A stretch of DNA of 64,000 nucleotides from Acinetobacter calcoaceticus ANC 3811. GTDB taxonomy: Bacteria; Pseudomonadota; Gammaproteobacteria; Pseudomonadales; Moraxellaceae. The notes under the pieces were generated by a model. It was not told the DNA's origin. It was given only the letters and a program-made list of their open reading frames with translations, and made no database searches. A program made the position numbers and the translations under genes. The stretch is taken from positions 2,105,545-2,169,544 of the forward strand of contig NZ_KB976986.1 of NCBI RefSeq assembly GCF_000399665.1, read 5' to 3'. Shown one piece after another: positions 39,996 to 47,966 of this stretch. The stretch's first letter is position 1. Each line of letters begins with the position of its first letter.

Positions 39996-42134
39996 TTACT
40001 CGTCGTCACCTTTTTTACCGCCAGTCTGGAACTTAGCGATGATGCCTTCAGCCACGTTACGTGGAGTTTCAGCGTATTTAGCGAATTCCATAGAATAAGT
40101 CGCACGACCTTGAGACATAGAACGCATTTGAGTCGCGTAACCAAACATCTCAGCCAATGGAACTTCTGCTTTAATTGCTTTAGTTCCACCAGGAAGATCA
40201 TCCATACCTTGAACCATACCACGACGACGGTTTAAGTCACCCATGATATCGCCCATGTAGTCTTCTGGAGTTTCTACTTCAACTTTCATGATTGGTTCAA
40301 GAAGGATAGGATCAGCTTTCATGAAACCGTCACGGAAAGCGTACGAACCAGCCATTTTGAACGACAATTCATCAGAATCGACATCGTGGTAAGAACCATC
40401 AAATAATGTCGCTTTGATACCCACAACAGGGTAACCAGCTAATACACCATTCTTCATACGTTCTTGAATACCTTTGTCAACCGCACCAAAGAATTCTTTA
40501 GGTACAGTACCGCCGACAACTTCTTCAGCGAATTGGTATTCTTTACCAGCTTCTTCAACATCCATAGGCTCTAAACGAACATATACATGACCGAATTTAC
40601 CTTTACCACCTGTTTGACGAACGAACTTACCTTCTTGCTCAACAGTCTTTTTGATTGTTTCGCGGTAAGCAACCATTGGTTTACCAATGTTCGCTTCAAC
40701 ACCGAATTCACGCTTCATACGGTCAACGATGATGTCAAGGTGAAGCTCACCCATACCAGCAATAATTGTTTGACCAGATTCTTCATCTGTACGAACGCGG
40801 AACGATGGATCTTCTTTCGCCAAACGACCTAAAGCAATTGACATTTTTTCTTGGTCAGCTTTAGTTTTTGGTTCAACAGCCAATGAAATTACTGGCTCTG
40901 GGAATTCCATACGCTCAAGTGTAATGATGTTTTTCTCATCACATAATGTATCACCAGTAGTAACGTCTTTAAGACCTACACACGCTGCGATATCACCTGC
41001 ACGGATTTCATCAAGATCTTGACGTTCGTTCGCATGCATTTGCACGATACGACCGATACGTTCACGCTTAGATTTAACTGGGTTATAAACCGGATCACCT
41101 TGTTTAAGAACACCAGAATAAACACGTACGAAAGTTAAGTTACCTACGAATTTGTCGTTCATGATTTTGAACGCTAACGCAGAGAACGGAGCTTCGTCAG
41201 ATGCTTCACGAGATGCTTTAGTTTCAGCTTTGTCGTCAAGAATACCTTCAATTGCTTTAACTTCTGTTGGAGAAGGTAAGAATTGAATTACAGCATCCAA
41301 CATACGTTGAACACCTTTGTTCTTGAACGCTGAACCACAAAGCATAACTTGGATTTCAGATGCTAATGTACGAGCACGAAGACCAGCAATGATTTCTTCT
41401 TTAGAAAGATCGCCTTCTTCTAAGTATTTGTCCATTAACTCTTCAGATGCTTCAGCCGCAGCTTCAACCATCTTAGTACGCCAATCGTTCGAAATATCAA
41501 CGAGGTCAGCAGGAATATCACCGTATTCGAACTTCATACCTTGAGATGCTTCATCCCAGATAATCGCTTTCATTTCGATAAGGTCAACAACACCAGCAAA
41601 CGTATCTTCTGCACCAATTGGCACAACGATAGGTACAGGATTACCACCTAAACGAGTTTTAACTTGCTCAACAGCACGGAAAAAGTTTGCACCAGTACGG
41701 TCCATCTTGTTCACGAATGCTAAACGAGGCACTTTATATTTGTTTGCTTGACGCCATACAGTTTCAGACTGAGGTTGTACGCCACCAACTGCACAGTAAA
41801 CCATGCACGCACCGTCAAGAACACGCATAGAACGTTCAACTTCGATTGTGAAGTCTACGTGTCCCGGGGTGTCAATTACGTTGATACGGTGTTGTTCGAA
41901 TTGGTTACCCATACCAGACCAGAAACAAGTTGTAGCAGCCGAGGTAATTGTAATACCGCGCTCTTGCTCTTGTTCCATCCAGTCCATTGTTGCTGCACCA
42001 TCGTGTACTTCACCAATTTTGTGAGATACACCTGTGTAGAACAAAATACGTTCTGTTGTAGTTGTTTTACCTGCGTCGATGTGCGCAGAAATACCGATGT
42101 TACGGTAATTACTAATTGGGGTTTGGCGAGCCAT
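39996..42134 (-). CDS. fusA: Translation elongation factor EF-G
   Basis: This is 712 residues from the ATG at 42134 ([20 protein letters not shown]). The GTPase has [27 protein letters not shown] and [10 protein letters not shown], then the usual domains II-V, ending with [23 protein letters not shown]. It catalyses ribosomal translocation and acts with RRF in recycling. TAGGAATG lies upstream of the ATG. The frame is open 15 codons further upstream but that is not part of the family. Target of fusidic acid; no resistance change can be judged without an alignment. Confidence 0.97.
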   Translation of the reverse strand: MARQTPISNYRNIGISAHIDAGKTTTTERILFYTGVSHKIGEVHDGAATMDWMEQEQERGITITSAATTCFWSGMGNQFEQHRINVIDTPGHVDFTIEVERSMRVLDGACMVYCAVGGVQPQSETVWRQANKYKVPRLAFVNKMDRTGANFFRAVEQVKTRLGGNPVPIVVPIGAEDTFAGVVDLIEMKAIIWDEASQGMKFEYGDIPADLVDISNDWRTKMVEAAAEASEELMDKYLEEGDLSKEEIIAGLRARTLASEIQVMLCGSAFKNKGVQRMLDAVIQFLPSPTEVKAIEGILDDKAETKASREASDEAPFSALAFKIMNDKFVGNLTFVRVYSGVLKQGDPVYNPVKSKRERIGRIVQMHANERQDLDEIRAGDIAACVGLKDVTTGDTLCDEKNIITLERMEFPEPVISLAVEPKTKADQEKMSIALGRLAKEDPSFRVRTDEESGQTIIAGMGELHLDIIVDRMKREFGVEANIGKPMVAYRETIKKTVEQEGKFVRQTGGKGKFGHVYVRLEPMDVEEAGKEYQFAEEVVGGTVPKEFFGAVDKGIQERMKNGVLAGYPVVGIKATLFDGSYHDVDSDELSFKMAGSYAFRDGFMKADPILLEPIMKVEVETPEDYMGDIMGDLNRRRGMVQGMDDLPGGTKAIKAEVPLAEMFGYATQMRSMSQGRATYSMEFAKYAETPRNVAEGIIAKFQTGGKKGDDE

Positions 42135-42171
42135 TATGTCTACATTCCTAAATGTTATATTTAAAACAGGA

Positions 42172-42192
42172 CGCATCAATTAAATTGATGCG
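42172..42192 (-). other. Perfect 9-bp hairpin upstream of fusA
   Basis: CGCATCAAT (42172-42180) pairs with ATTGATGCG (42184-42192) around three bases. It lies between the 20-codon ORF and fusA, about 38 bases before the fusA ATG. No T run follows. It could influence fusA translation or be an RNase site. Confidence 0.5.
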
Positions 42193-42214
42193 CACAAATA
42201 TCCAAGCAGGCAAC

Positions 42215-42277
42215 TTAAATACCCGCAAAGCTCCCACTTTGATAAAGAGCAATGTTGAATCGAGCTGCTGTACGCAT
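42215..42277 (-). CDS. Candidate 20-residue small protein between rpsG and fusA
   Basis: The ORF starts at ATG 42277-42275 and ends at TAA 42217-42215, encoding MRTAARFNIALYQSGSFAGI. AGGAG lies at 42289-42285, seven bases before the ATG, which is a stronger ribosome-binding site than that of several genes here. The ORF begins 34 bases after the rpsG stop, on the operon transcript, so it would certainly be transcribed. It could be a real small protein, a leader peptide controlling fusA, or chance. I know of no named family. Coding evidence is limited to the ribosome-binding site and position. Confidence 0.4.
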   Translation of the reverse strand: MRTAARFNIALYQSGSFAGI

Positions 42278-42311
42278 GAATATTCTCCTGATTAGGGACT
42301 GTTTTATCCGC

Positions 42312-42782
42312 TTAGAAACGGTAGTGAGAGAAGGCTTTGTTGGCTTCAGCCATACGATGCACGTCTTCACGTTTTTTGATTGCTGAACCTTTACCTTCAG
42401 CTGCATCAAGCAACTCACCAGCAAGACGTAAAGCCATCGTTTTTTCAGAACGCTTAGCAGCAGCATCTACTAACCAACGCATTGCTAAGGCAGTACGACG
42501 GGATGGGCGTACTTCCATAGGTACTTGATAAGTAGCACCACCAACACGGCGTGCTTTTACTTCAACCATAGGACGAACTTTTTCAAGAGTAGTCTCGAAA
42601 AATTCAACTGGGTCTACTTTGTTTTTTTCTTGAACACGTTCTAAAGCACCGTAAACGATACCTTCAGCAACAGATTTTTTACCATCTTGCATTACGTGGT
42701 TCATGAATTTAGCGATTGTTTGGCTGCTAAATTTTGGATCTGGAAGGATCTCACGAGCAGCGACTACGCGACGTCTTGGCAT
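42312..42782 (-). CDS. rpsG: 30S ribosomal protein S7
   Basis: This 156-residue primary assembly protein of the 30S head binds the 3' domain of 16S rRNA. It begins [18 protein letters not shown] and contains the family segments [41 protein letters not shown] and a C-terminal [24 protein letters not shown] precedes the ATG. In E. coli S7 represses the operon by binding the rpsL-rpsG junction; a hairpin candidate lies in the equivalent gap here. Confidence 0.97.
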   Translation of the reverse strand: MPRRRVVAAREILPDPKFSSQTIAKFMNHVMQDGKKSVAEGIVYGALERVQEKNKVDPVEFFETTLEKVRPMVEVKARRVGGATYQVPMEVRPSRRTALAMRWLVDAAAKRSEKTMALRLAGELLDAAEGKGSAIKKREDVHRMAEANKAFSHYRF

Positions 42783-42800
42783 TTTAATACACCTAATAAT

Positions 42801-42841
42801 ATGACACTTCAGGATAATCCAGCAGTTTGTACAAGTGTCAT
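42801..42841 (-). promoter_or_regulatory. Hairpin upstream of rpsG, possible S7 autoregulatory site
   Basis: On the minus strand ATGACACTT (42841-42833) pairs perfectly with AAGTGTCAT (42809-42801) over a 23-base loop. It ends a few bases before the rpsG ribosome-binding site. In E. coli the rpsL-rpsG intercistronic RNA is the S7 repressor-binding site, so position suggests the same role; the structure itself has not been compared. Confidence 0.45.
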
Positions 42842-42942
42842 GTACACGACGCTGGCCTTACTATACGTCGCTTGAATTACAAATCTATGAAGAATTCAAA
42901 CAAGCGAAACGCTAAAGGGCTTATTGGACTAGTTTCCTAGAA

Positions 42943-43317
42943 TTACTTCTTAGGACGCTTAGTACCGTATTTAGAACGTGATTGATTACGATCTTTAACA
43001 CCAGCACAGTCTAATGAACCACGAACGGTATGGTAACGTACACCTGGTAAGTCTTTAACACGACCACCACGGATAAGAACAACACTGTGCTCTTGTAGGT
43101 TATGACCTTCACCACCGATGTAGCTAGATACTTCAAAACCTGAAGTTAAGCGAACACGGCAAACCTTACGCATAGCTGAGTTAGGTTTTTTAGGTGTAGT
43201 TGTATAAACACGTGTACAAACACCACGACGTTGTGGACAAGCCTTCAACGCAGGAACTTTGGATTTTTCAACCAAAGTCGTACGACCCTTACGGATCAAC
43301 TGATTCGTTGTTGCCAT
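42943..43317 (-). CDS. rpsL: 30S ribosomal protein S12
   Basis: This 124-residue decoding-site protein is the first gene of the str operon. It contains [20 protein letters not shown] and [17 protein letters not shown]. The lysines at positions 43 and 88, the sites of classical streptomycin-resistance mutations, are unchanged, so no rpsL-based resistance is encoded. The C-terminus [12 protein letters not shown] is standard. GGGAG precedes the ATG. Confidence 0.98.
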   Translation of the reverse strand: MATTNQLIRKGRTTLVEKSKVPALKACPQRRGVCTRVYTTTPKKPNSAMRKVCRVRLTSGFEVSSYIGGEGHNLQEHSVVLIRGGRVKDLPGVRYHTVRGSLDCAGVKDRNQSRSKYGTKRPKK

Positions 43318-43343
43318 ATGGCAATTCTCCCGTTATTAAAAAA

Positions 43344-43372
43344 CCTTAAAAAGAAAACACCTCTTTTTAAGG
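43344..43372 (-). promoter_or_regulatory. 5' leader hairpin with T run in the rpsL leader
   Basis: On the minus strand CCTTAAAAAGA (43372-43362) pairs perfectly with TCTTTTTAAGG (43354-43344), then TTTTTT follows. It lies at the expected 5' end of the str mRNA, 27 bases before the rpsL start. The shape is that of an attenuator or a 5' stabilising hairpin; which one is not decided by sequence alone. Confidence 0.5.
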
Positions 43373-43379
43373 GCACATA

Positions 43380-43408
43380 ATTGTAAGCTAAGATGCAAAA
43401 ATGGTCAA
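43380..43408 (-). promoter_or_regulatory. Promoter of the str operon
   Basis: On the minus strand TTGACC (43408-43403), a 17-base spacer and TACAAT (43385-43380) form a near-consensus sigma-70 promoter. Transcription would begin near 43373, about 55 bases before rpsL. The -35 box is inside an 11-bp inverted repeat (43401-43411 with 43427-43437). Confidence 0.7.
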
Positions 43409-43437
43409 CATGGCAATACGTACCAAATGTTGACCAT
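43401..43437. repeat. 11-bp inverted repeat overlapping the str -35 box
   Basis: ATGGTCAACAT (43401-43411) and ATGTTGACCAT (43427-43437) are perfectly complementary, 15 bases apart. One arm contains the -35 hexamer. No T run follows, so a DNA-binding operator is a better guess than a terminator. Confidence 0.6.
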
Positions 43438-43517
43438 ATCAATCTTTGACAGGATAACTTACAAATTTAAATAGAGTTCAGATTTTATTTTTAAAGCTCT
43501 TATTTGTAAGCGTATTG

Positions 43518-44837
43518 TTAAGAGTATTTTTTACCATCCTGATCCTCTTCATCTTCCTCAGGAGTTAGAGCTGGTTTTTGCTCCGTATGCTCATGTTCCT
43601 CTACATGTTTATCAGCAAGTTGCTCGATACCTTGATGAACATTTTCCTGAATTTTCTCTTCACTCTTTTTACTTTCAGTAGGCTTTAAGACAATAGATAC
43701 TTTTGAAATGACATCATGATTTTCTACTTTATGATGATGTGCAGCATGAATATTGCCATCTTCACCCACATTTAAAAGACGCGGACTAGCTTTCTGAATC
43801 AGTGTTACCGCAGCATAATAAGCCTGTAGCGGAGATAAATGCTCACTTGGATGTTCATTTAAATAATGTCTTGCAGCGCCAAAGATAGCCTGTGCTTTGT
43901 GACCAACATCTTCTTGTAGTTTCCAACTATATCCCGCGCTTAAAACAGCGCCAGCAACTGGTGTAACTTTGCCAAAGGCTGAGAGTTTAGGAATACGATT
44001 TAACCAACTCCATTTAAACTCTCCATCTTCATCAACTAGCCATTTCTTTAAAGTATCTAAATCGGTAGTTGAACCTAACACTTGCTGAAATTGATGAATA
44101 TCTTGTGTTTCCAACATATTCCGCAATGTTTTTAAAGCCAATAATAAAGTTTGCTTTTCAGCAATCAGGCTAATATCAACTTCTTTAAAGATAAATTCGA
44201 CAACGTCTTGGTCTGTAACTTCCAGAAGATCAAAGCCATGTGATCTTCCAGTCTGATAAATCGTTCTTAAAACCAACACAAGTGAAACAGGAATATCTAC
44301 AGCAGCACCAACCACACCCGATATGCCAGTAATTGCTCCTTGTATTGTCGCAATTAATTTATTTTGCTCGATGAGCGCCTGACTTAAACGTTGAGAACGG
44401 CCCGTATCCTTTGTTAACTCAAACAAATCTTTAGCACCCGCTTCTTCTAAGATTTTTTCAGTTAAGGTGCTTTTTGAACTAAAGTCATTCAGCCAATCAA
44501 ATAAATAGCCTGAGATTTTTTCATCCCAATCTGGGGAAAGAAATGTAGCCACACCATTTACTTTTGTAAAATGTCGCCCAAAGACCTGCCGAGTTACTTT
44601 CGGCAATTGTTCACGTAGCATTTGTTGAGGACTTTCATATTGCTCAACTTCAAATGGGCTTTTTGTTCTCGATTTTCCTTCAACCGTTTTACCAGTTGGA
44701 ATTGGTTCAATTACCTTACTTACATCACCTGATTGGTTCTGTTGTAAGATACTCAATCCTGTAGAACTGAGCTTTTTAGCCACTCCGAAGACCTGAGAAA
44801 ACAAATTGTCAGATTGATTATTATTAAATTTTGTCAT
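43518..44837 (-). CDS. EcsC-family protein
   Basis: This is 439 residues from the ATG at 44837, with GAGG eight bases upstream. The middle (about residues 165-215) reads IQGAITGISGVVGAAVDIPVSLVLVLRTIYQTGRSHGFDLL, which matches the EcsC core 'GaltGlgG..ga..Dip.l..l.lr.i..ia..yGfd'. The C-terminal 60 residues are strongly charged, with HHHKVE and EEDEEDQDG runs, and probably disordered. EcsC proteins are membrane-associated and of unknown biochemical role; the name comes from a Bacillus ABC-transporter operon, and no transporter is adjacent here. It stands alone between the str operon and the fabB-like gene. Confidence 0.8.
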   Translation of the reverse strand: MTKFNNNQSDNLFSQVFGVAKKLSSTGLSILQQNQSGDVSKVIEPIPTGKTVEGKSRTKSPFEVEQYESPQQMLREQLPKVTRQVFGRHFTKVNGVATFLSPDWDEKISGYLFDWLNDFSSKSTLTEKILEEAGAKDLFELTKDTGRSQRLSQALIEQNKLIATIQGAITGISGVVGAAVDIPVSLVLVLRTIYQTGRSHGFDLLEVTDQDVVEFIFKEVDISLIAEKQTLLLALKTLRNMLETQDIHQFQQVLGSTTDLDTLKKWLVDEDGEFKWSWLNRIPKLSAFGKVTPVAGAVLSAGYSWKLQEDVGHKAQAIFGAARHYLNEHPSEHLSPLQAYYAAVTLIQKASPRLLNVGEDGNIHAAHHHKVENHDVISKVSIVLKPTESKKSEEKIQENVHQGIEQLADKHVEEHEHTEQKPALTPEEDEEDQDGKKYS

Positions 44838-45137
44838 CAAGTACCTCGATTTTTTAATTTATCTAATTAGACATAAATACTAGGTGGAATGTGGATTTAT
44901 CTCAACTTGAATGTGTGTATTTTAGTTAACCCTAAATGCAACATACCATGTATTTAGTTATTTTTTTTAAATGTAAAATTGTCATAAAGATTTGCCATAA
45001 GAAATAAAAATCCTTTCTGCTATCATGTTAACAACGAAAAAACATGAGTCTTGTTTTCTTACAGCTATATTCTCCTATTCGTTTTCGTAGCTGTTGATCA
45101 CGCTAGACTCTTAATATCACCATAAAGGGACCTGTAG
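44838..45137. other. Divergent intergenic region before the FabB-like gene, with an inverted repeat
   Basis: This 300-base AT-rich gap separates the EcsC gene from the FabB-like gene. The only clear structure is ACAGCTA (45061-45067) with its complement TAGCTGT (45088-45094), about 45 bases before the synthase start. AAGGGACC near 45126 is the ribosome-binding site of that gene. No ORF of note. Confidence 0.5.
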
Positions 45138-46367
45138 ATGAAACGTGTTGTAATCACTGGTATGGGTATTAACTCATGTATCGGTAACTCTTTAGAAGCA
45201 GTTACTCATTCACTTCAAAATGGAATCTCCGGGACACGTTTTAACCCAACTTATGCTGAACTCAATTTTAAAAGTCATGTGAGCGCTGCTGCAGACCAAG
45301 ATTTTGATCATATTGACCGTAAGTTAAAACGCTTTATGGGCGTATGTGCAATGTACGCTTACAATGCTGCTGTATCTGCTGTTGAACATGCAGGTCTTAC
45401 TGCTGAGCAAATTGGTGGTAATCCACGTTACGGTATCGCAGGCGGTTCAGGTGGTGGTTCAACTGCATCTGTTGTTGAAATGACAGAGCTTTTAGAAACT
45501 AAAGGTGCACGTAAAGTAGGACCTTTCTTCGTACCACGCAACATGTCAAACACTATTACTGCAAACGTAGGTGTTGCATTTAAATTGCAAGGTATTGCTC
45601 ATACCATTACGAGTGCTTGTGCAACTTCTGCTGATGCAATTGGTTATGCATACAACCTTATCCAACTCGGCAAACAAGACCTTATGCTTGCTGGTGGTGG
45701 TGAAGAAGATCATTGGTCTCAAAGTTTATTGTTTGATGCAATGGGCGCACTTTGCTCGAAATATAACGAAACTCCTGAAACAGCATCTCGTCCATATTCA
45801 GCAGACCGCGACGGTTTCGTTATTGCTGGCGGTGGTGGTTTCGTAGTACTTGAGTCACTTGAACACGCTCAAGCACGTGGTGCCAAAATTTTAGCTGAAG
45901 TCGTTGGTTATGCTGCAAACAGCGATGGTGCAGACATGGTTGCTCCAAGCGGTGAAGGTGCTACACGTTGTGTATTAATGGCGCTTGAAGAAGCTAAGCA
46001 ACATGGTGTAGACAAAATTGACTATGTAAATACACATGGTACATCTACTCCAGCTGGTGACATTACAGAACTTAAAGCAATGGAACGTGCATTTGGCGAA
46101 GGCAATGTACCTCCTCTTAGCTCAACTAAATCTATGACAGGTCATAGCTTAGGTGCAGCTGGCGTACAAGAAGCTATCTACTCTGTTCTAATGATGCAAA
46201 ATGACTTTATTGCACCAAACATCAATGTGACTGAGCTTGATGAAGGCGCAAAACCTTTTGATATCGTACTTGAAAAACGTGATGCAAAATTGAATACTGT
46301 AATGAGTAACAGTTTTGGCTTTGGCGGTGTTAACGCTTGCCTTATTTTCAAAAAGTGGGATGCATAA
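45138..46367 (+). CDS. fabB: Beta-ketoacyl-ACP synthase I
   Basis: This 409-residue condensing enzyme has the Cys-His-His triad. The nucleophile cysteine lies in SACATSAD near residue 164. Histidines lie in NTHGTSTPAGD and GHSLGAAG, followed by the C-terminal NSFGFGGVNACLIF. It elongates acyl-ACP with malonyl-ACP. The N-terminus RVVITGMGINSCIGNSLEAV and the whole pattern are closer to FabB than FabF, supporting a role in unsaturated fatty-acid synthesis; fabA is not beside it. AAGGGACC precedes the ATG. hemJ follows 18 bases later. Confidence 0.9.
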   Translation: MKRVVITGMGINSCIGNSLEAVTHSLQNGISGTRFNPTYAELNFKSHVSAAADQDFDHIDRKLKRFMGVCAMYAYNAAVSAVEHAGLTAEQIGGNPRYGIAGGSGGGSTASVVEMTELLETKGARKVGPFFVPRNMSNTITANVGVAFKLQGIAHTITSACATSADAIGYAYNLIQLGKQDLMLAGGGEEDHWSQSLLFDAMGALCSKYNETPETASRPYSADRDGFVIAGGGGFVVLESLEHAQARGAKILAEVVGYAANSDGADMVAPSGEGATRCVLMALEEAKQHGVDKIDYVNTHGTSTPAGDITELKAMERAFGEGNVPPLSSTKSMTGHSLGAAGVQEAIYSVLMMQNDFIAPNINVTELDEGAKPFDIVLEKRDAKLNTVMSNSFGFGGVNACLIFKKWDA

Positions 46368-46385
46368 TCCCACGTAGGATTATCG

Positions 46386-46838
46386 ATGGATGCACCTTCT
46401 GATGCTTTTTTGTGGGTAAAAGCATTACATATTATTGCTGTGGTTTGTTGGTTCGCTGCTTTGTTCTACTTACCACGGCTATATGTTTACCACGCCATGA
46501 GTGAAGATACTGCTAGTCATCAACGCTTTGAAGTAATGGAACGTAAGTTGTATCGCGGAATCATGTGGCCTTCTATGATCGCCACCTTAATTACCGCCCA
46601 CTTTCTTGTAGATTGGGGCGATGCAACTCGACATTACCATCAGGCAACATGGTTTTACCTTAAAGTTGGATTAGTTGCTTTATTAGTCATCTATCATTTG
46701 GCATGTGGCTACTACCGTAAAAAACTTATCGGAAATGCTCACTACAAATCACATAAGTTCTGGCGCTTCTTTAATGAAATGCCAACCTTAATTTTATTTG
46801 CAGTTATTATTTTAGTTGTCGTAAAGCCTCAGTTTTAA
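46386..46838 (+). CDS. hemJ: Protoporphyrinogen IX oxidase HemJ
   Basis: This 150-residue protein has four hydrophobic segments. It contains WVKALHIIAVVCWFAALFYLPRLYVYH, with the conserved H and 'WFAglFYLPRLfVYH' signature of HemJ, KLYRGIMWPSMI, and WFYLKVGLVALLVIYHLACG carrying the second conserved lysine and histidine. HemJ oxidises protoporphyrinogen IX to protoporphyrin IX in bacteria lacking HemG or HemY. It lies 18 bases after the fabB-like gene. A terminator hairpin overlaps its 3' end. Confidence 0.93.
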   Translation: MDAPSDAFLWVKALHIIAVVCWFAALFYLPRLYVYHAMSEDTASHQRFEVMERKLYRGIMWPSMIATLITAHFLVDWGDATRHYHQATWFYLKVGLVALLVIYHLACGYYRKKLIGNAHYKSHKFWRFFNEMPTLILFAVIILVVVKPQF

Positions 46839-46856
46839 CTGGGGCTTTTGCTTTTT
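46823..46856 (+). terminator. Terminator overlapping the hemJ stop codon
   Basis: AAAGCCTCAGTT (46823-46834) pairs with AACTGGGGCTTT (46837-46848), one G.U pair, followed by TGCTTTTT. The stem begins inside the last hemJ codons. Confidence 0.75.
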
Positions 46857-47020
46857 AGACAATTTTTTTGATTTAGATCCTAAGAACTCTCAGAGTGATT
46901 CATATATTCACCTTTGTTCAATCAAAAGCATAAAATCAATGTTTTCTTAAGGTTGTATGCAATGAATCAATCTGACTCTTTATTTACTAATAAGTAATCT
47001 ATACTATTCTAAAGAAATAA

Positions 47021-47581
47021 ATGAACTCATTTAATGGCAAAGCTATGCTAATCCTTACTGCCCTTAAACGCTCAACCCAACAACAATTTATACGTCTTAC
47101 GCTTTTTATTTTTCGTCACTTAAAAAACTATCCGATTAGATATTTAACTGCTCAAGAAAAAGTATTAGCACAACTCGTTTTCGGTGACATGCTCAATTGT
47201 GAGCAACCTAAAATTATTGCTACTCGCTACCTTCCTTGGCAATCTTGCGGTATTTTTATGGCACCAAACGGAAATATCTATGTTAATTCTTCCGATTACA
47301 GTGAAAATTACGCTCTAGAATCTAAATTCATGCAGGGTATTTTTATTCACGAACTCACACATGTCATGCAATATCAAAAAGGTATTCATGTACTACTTGA
47401 AGGCGCATTGTTGCAATCGGCCTATTATCTTAGCTTAAAAAAATACAACCCCTATAAATACACCTACTCTCCCCACAAGGCATTTAGCTCGTATAATATT
47501 GAGCAACAAGGTGAAATTGCCCGTGACATTTGCTCTGGAAAAATCCCAAATATTATCTGTTCACCTCAACTTCATTTGTAA
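47021..47581 (+). CDS. Vgr-related zinc-metallopeptidase-like protein (orphan)
   Basis: This 186-residue protein has a HELTH motif in FIHELTHVMQYQKG around residue 110, the HExxH metal site. LTAQEKVLAQLVFGDML and APNGNIYVNSS precede it. I recognise this as the pattern of proteins often annotated 'vgr related', found near VgrG/Rhs genes of type VI secretion systems. Here no T6SS gene is nearby. The N-terminal 30 residues are basic; there is no clear signal peptide. An internal ATG at 47045 is a possible start. The ribosome-binding site is weak. A protease activity is inferred, not shown. Confidence 0.55.
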   Translation: MNSFNGKAMLILTALKRSTQQQFIRLTLFIFRHLKNYPIRYLTAQEKVLAQLVFGDMLNCEQPKIIATRYLPWQSCGIFMAPNGNIYVNSSDYSENYALESKFMQGIFIHELTHVMQYQKGIHVLLEGALLQSAYYLSLKKYNPYKYTYSPHKAFSSYNIEQQGEIARDICSGKIPNIICSPQLHL

Positions 47582-47966
47582 CTAAATAATCAATCTTGCT
47601 TTGGACGTAACATTTTTTGCTTAATGTAAATGAGAATTCTTATAAATCAGAAATACTTACTTAAACTAGAAAATCACTCTTATTTAATTCAAATTATTGA
47701 AAAAAGTATAACGCGCTTATTCCAAATTGGCTTCTGATAAGGCAGTATACAAACAATAAAAATAATGAAGCCTGTTTCTATTCTATACAGAAAATCTCGT
47801 TATTTTTACGCAGAAAATATGTGATTGGTATATATTATTGATCTTGACATTTTTGTTTACTATTTTAATTGTTTACTATCGCACCATACACATCGTTGAA
47901 AAATTATATTTATAAAAATCAACACTGTGTGTATCTATATTCGTTATGATCTAGGATTAGGTTTGA
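47582..47966. other. 385-base AT-rich gap before nadE
   Basis: This region is very AT-rich and has no credible ORF. TTGACA at 47844-47849 and two copies of TGTTTACTAT (47854-47863 and 47870-47879), 16 bases apart, stand out and may belong to the nadE promoter or an operator. TAGG before 47967 is the nadE ribosome-binding site. I see no terminator after the metallopeptidase-like gene and no structured RNA. Confidence 0.5.
47854..47879 (+). repeat. Two direct repeats of TGTTTACTAT upstream of nadE
   Basis: Identical 10-mers at 47854-47863 and 47870-47879, offset 16 bases, lie about 90-110 bases before the nadE start and just downstream of a TTGACA. They may be paired regulator sites or a duplicated promoter element; in AT-rich sequence chance is also possible. 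Confidence 0.4.

Noticed and set aside
42943..43317. Possible streptomycin-resistance allele in rpsL
   Set aside because: Lysines 43 and 88 are both present, so the usual resistance substitutions are absent.
47622..47646. A sequence resembling a Fur box (TGAGAATTCTTAT core) after the metallopeptidase-like gene
   Set aside because: It matches only part of the consensus and is more than 300 bases from the nearest downstream start, so chance in AT-rich DNA is more likely.
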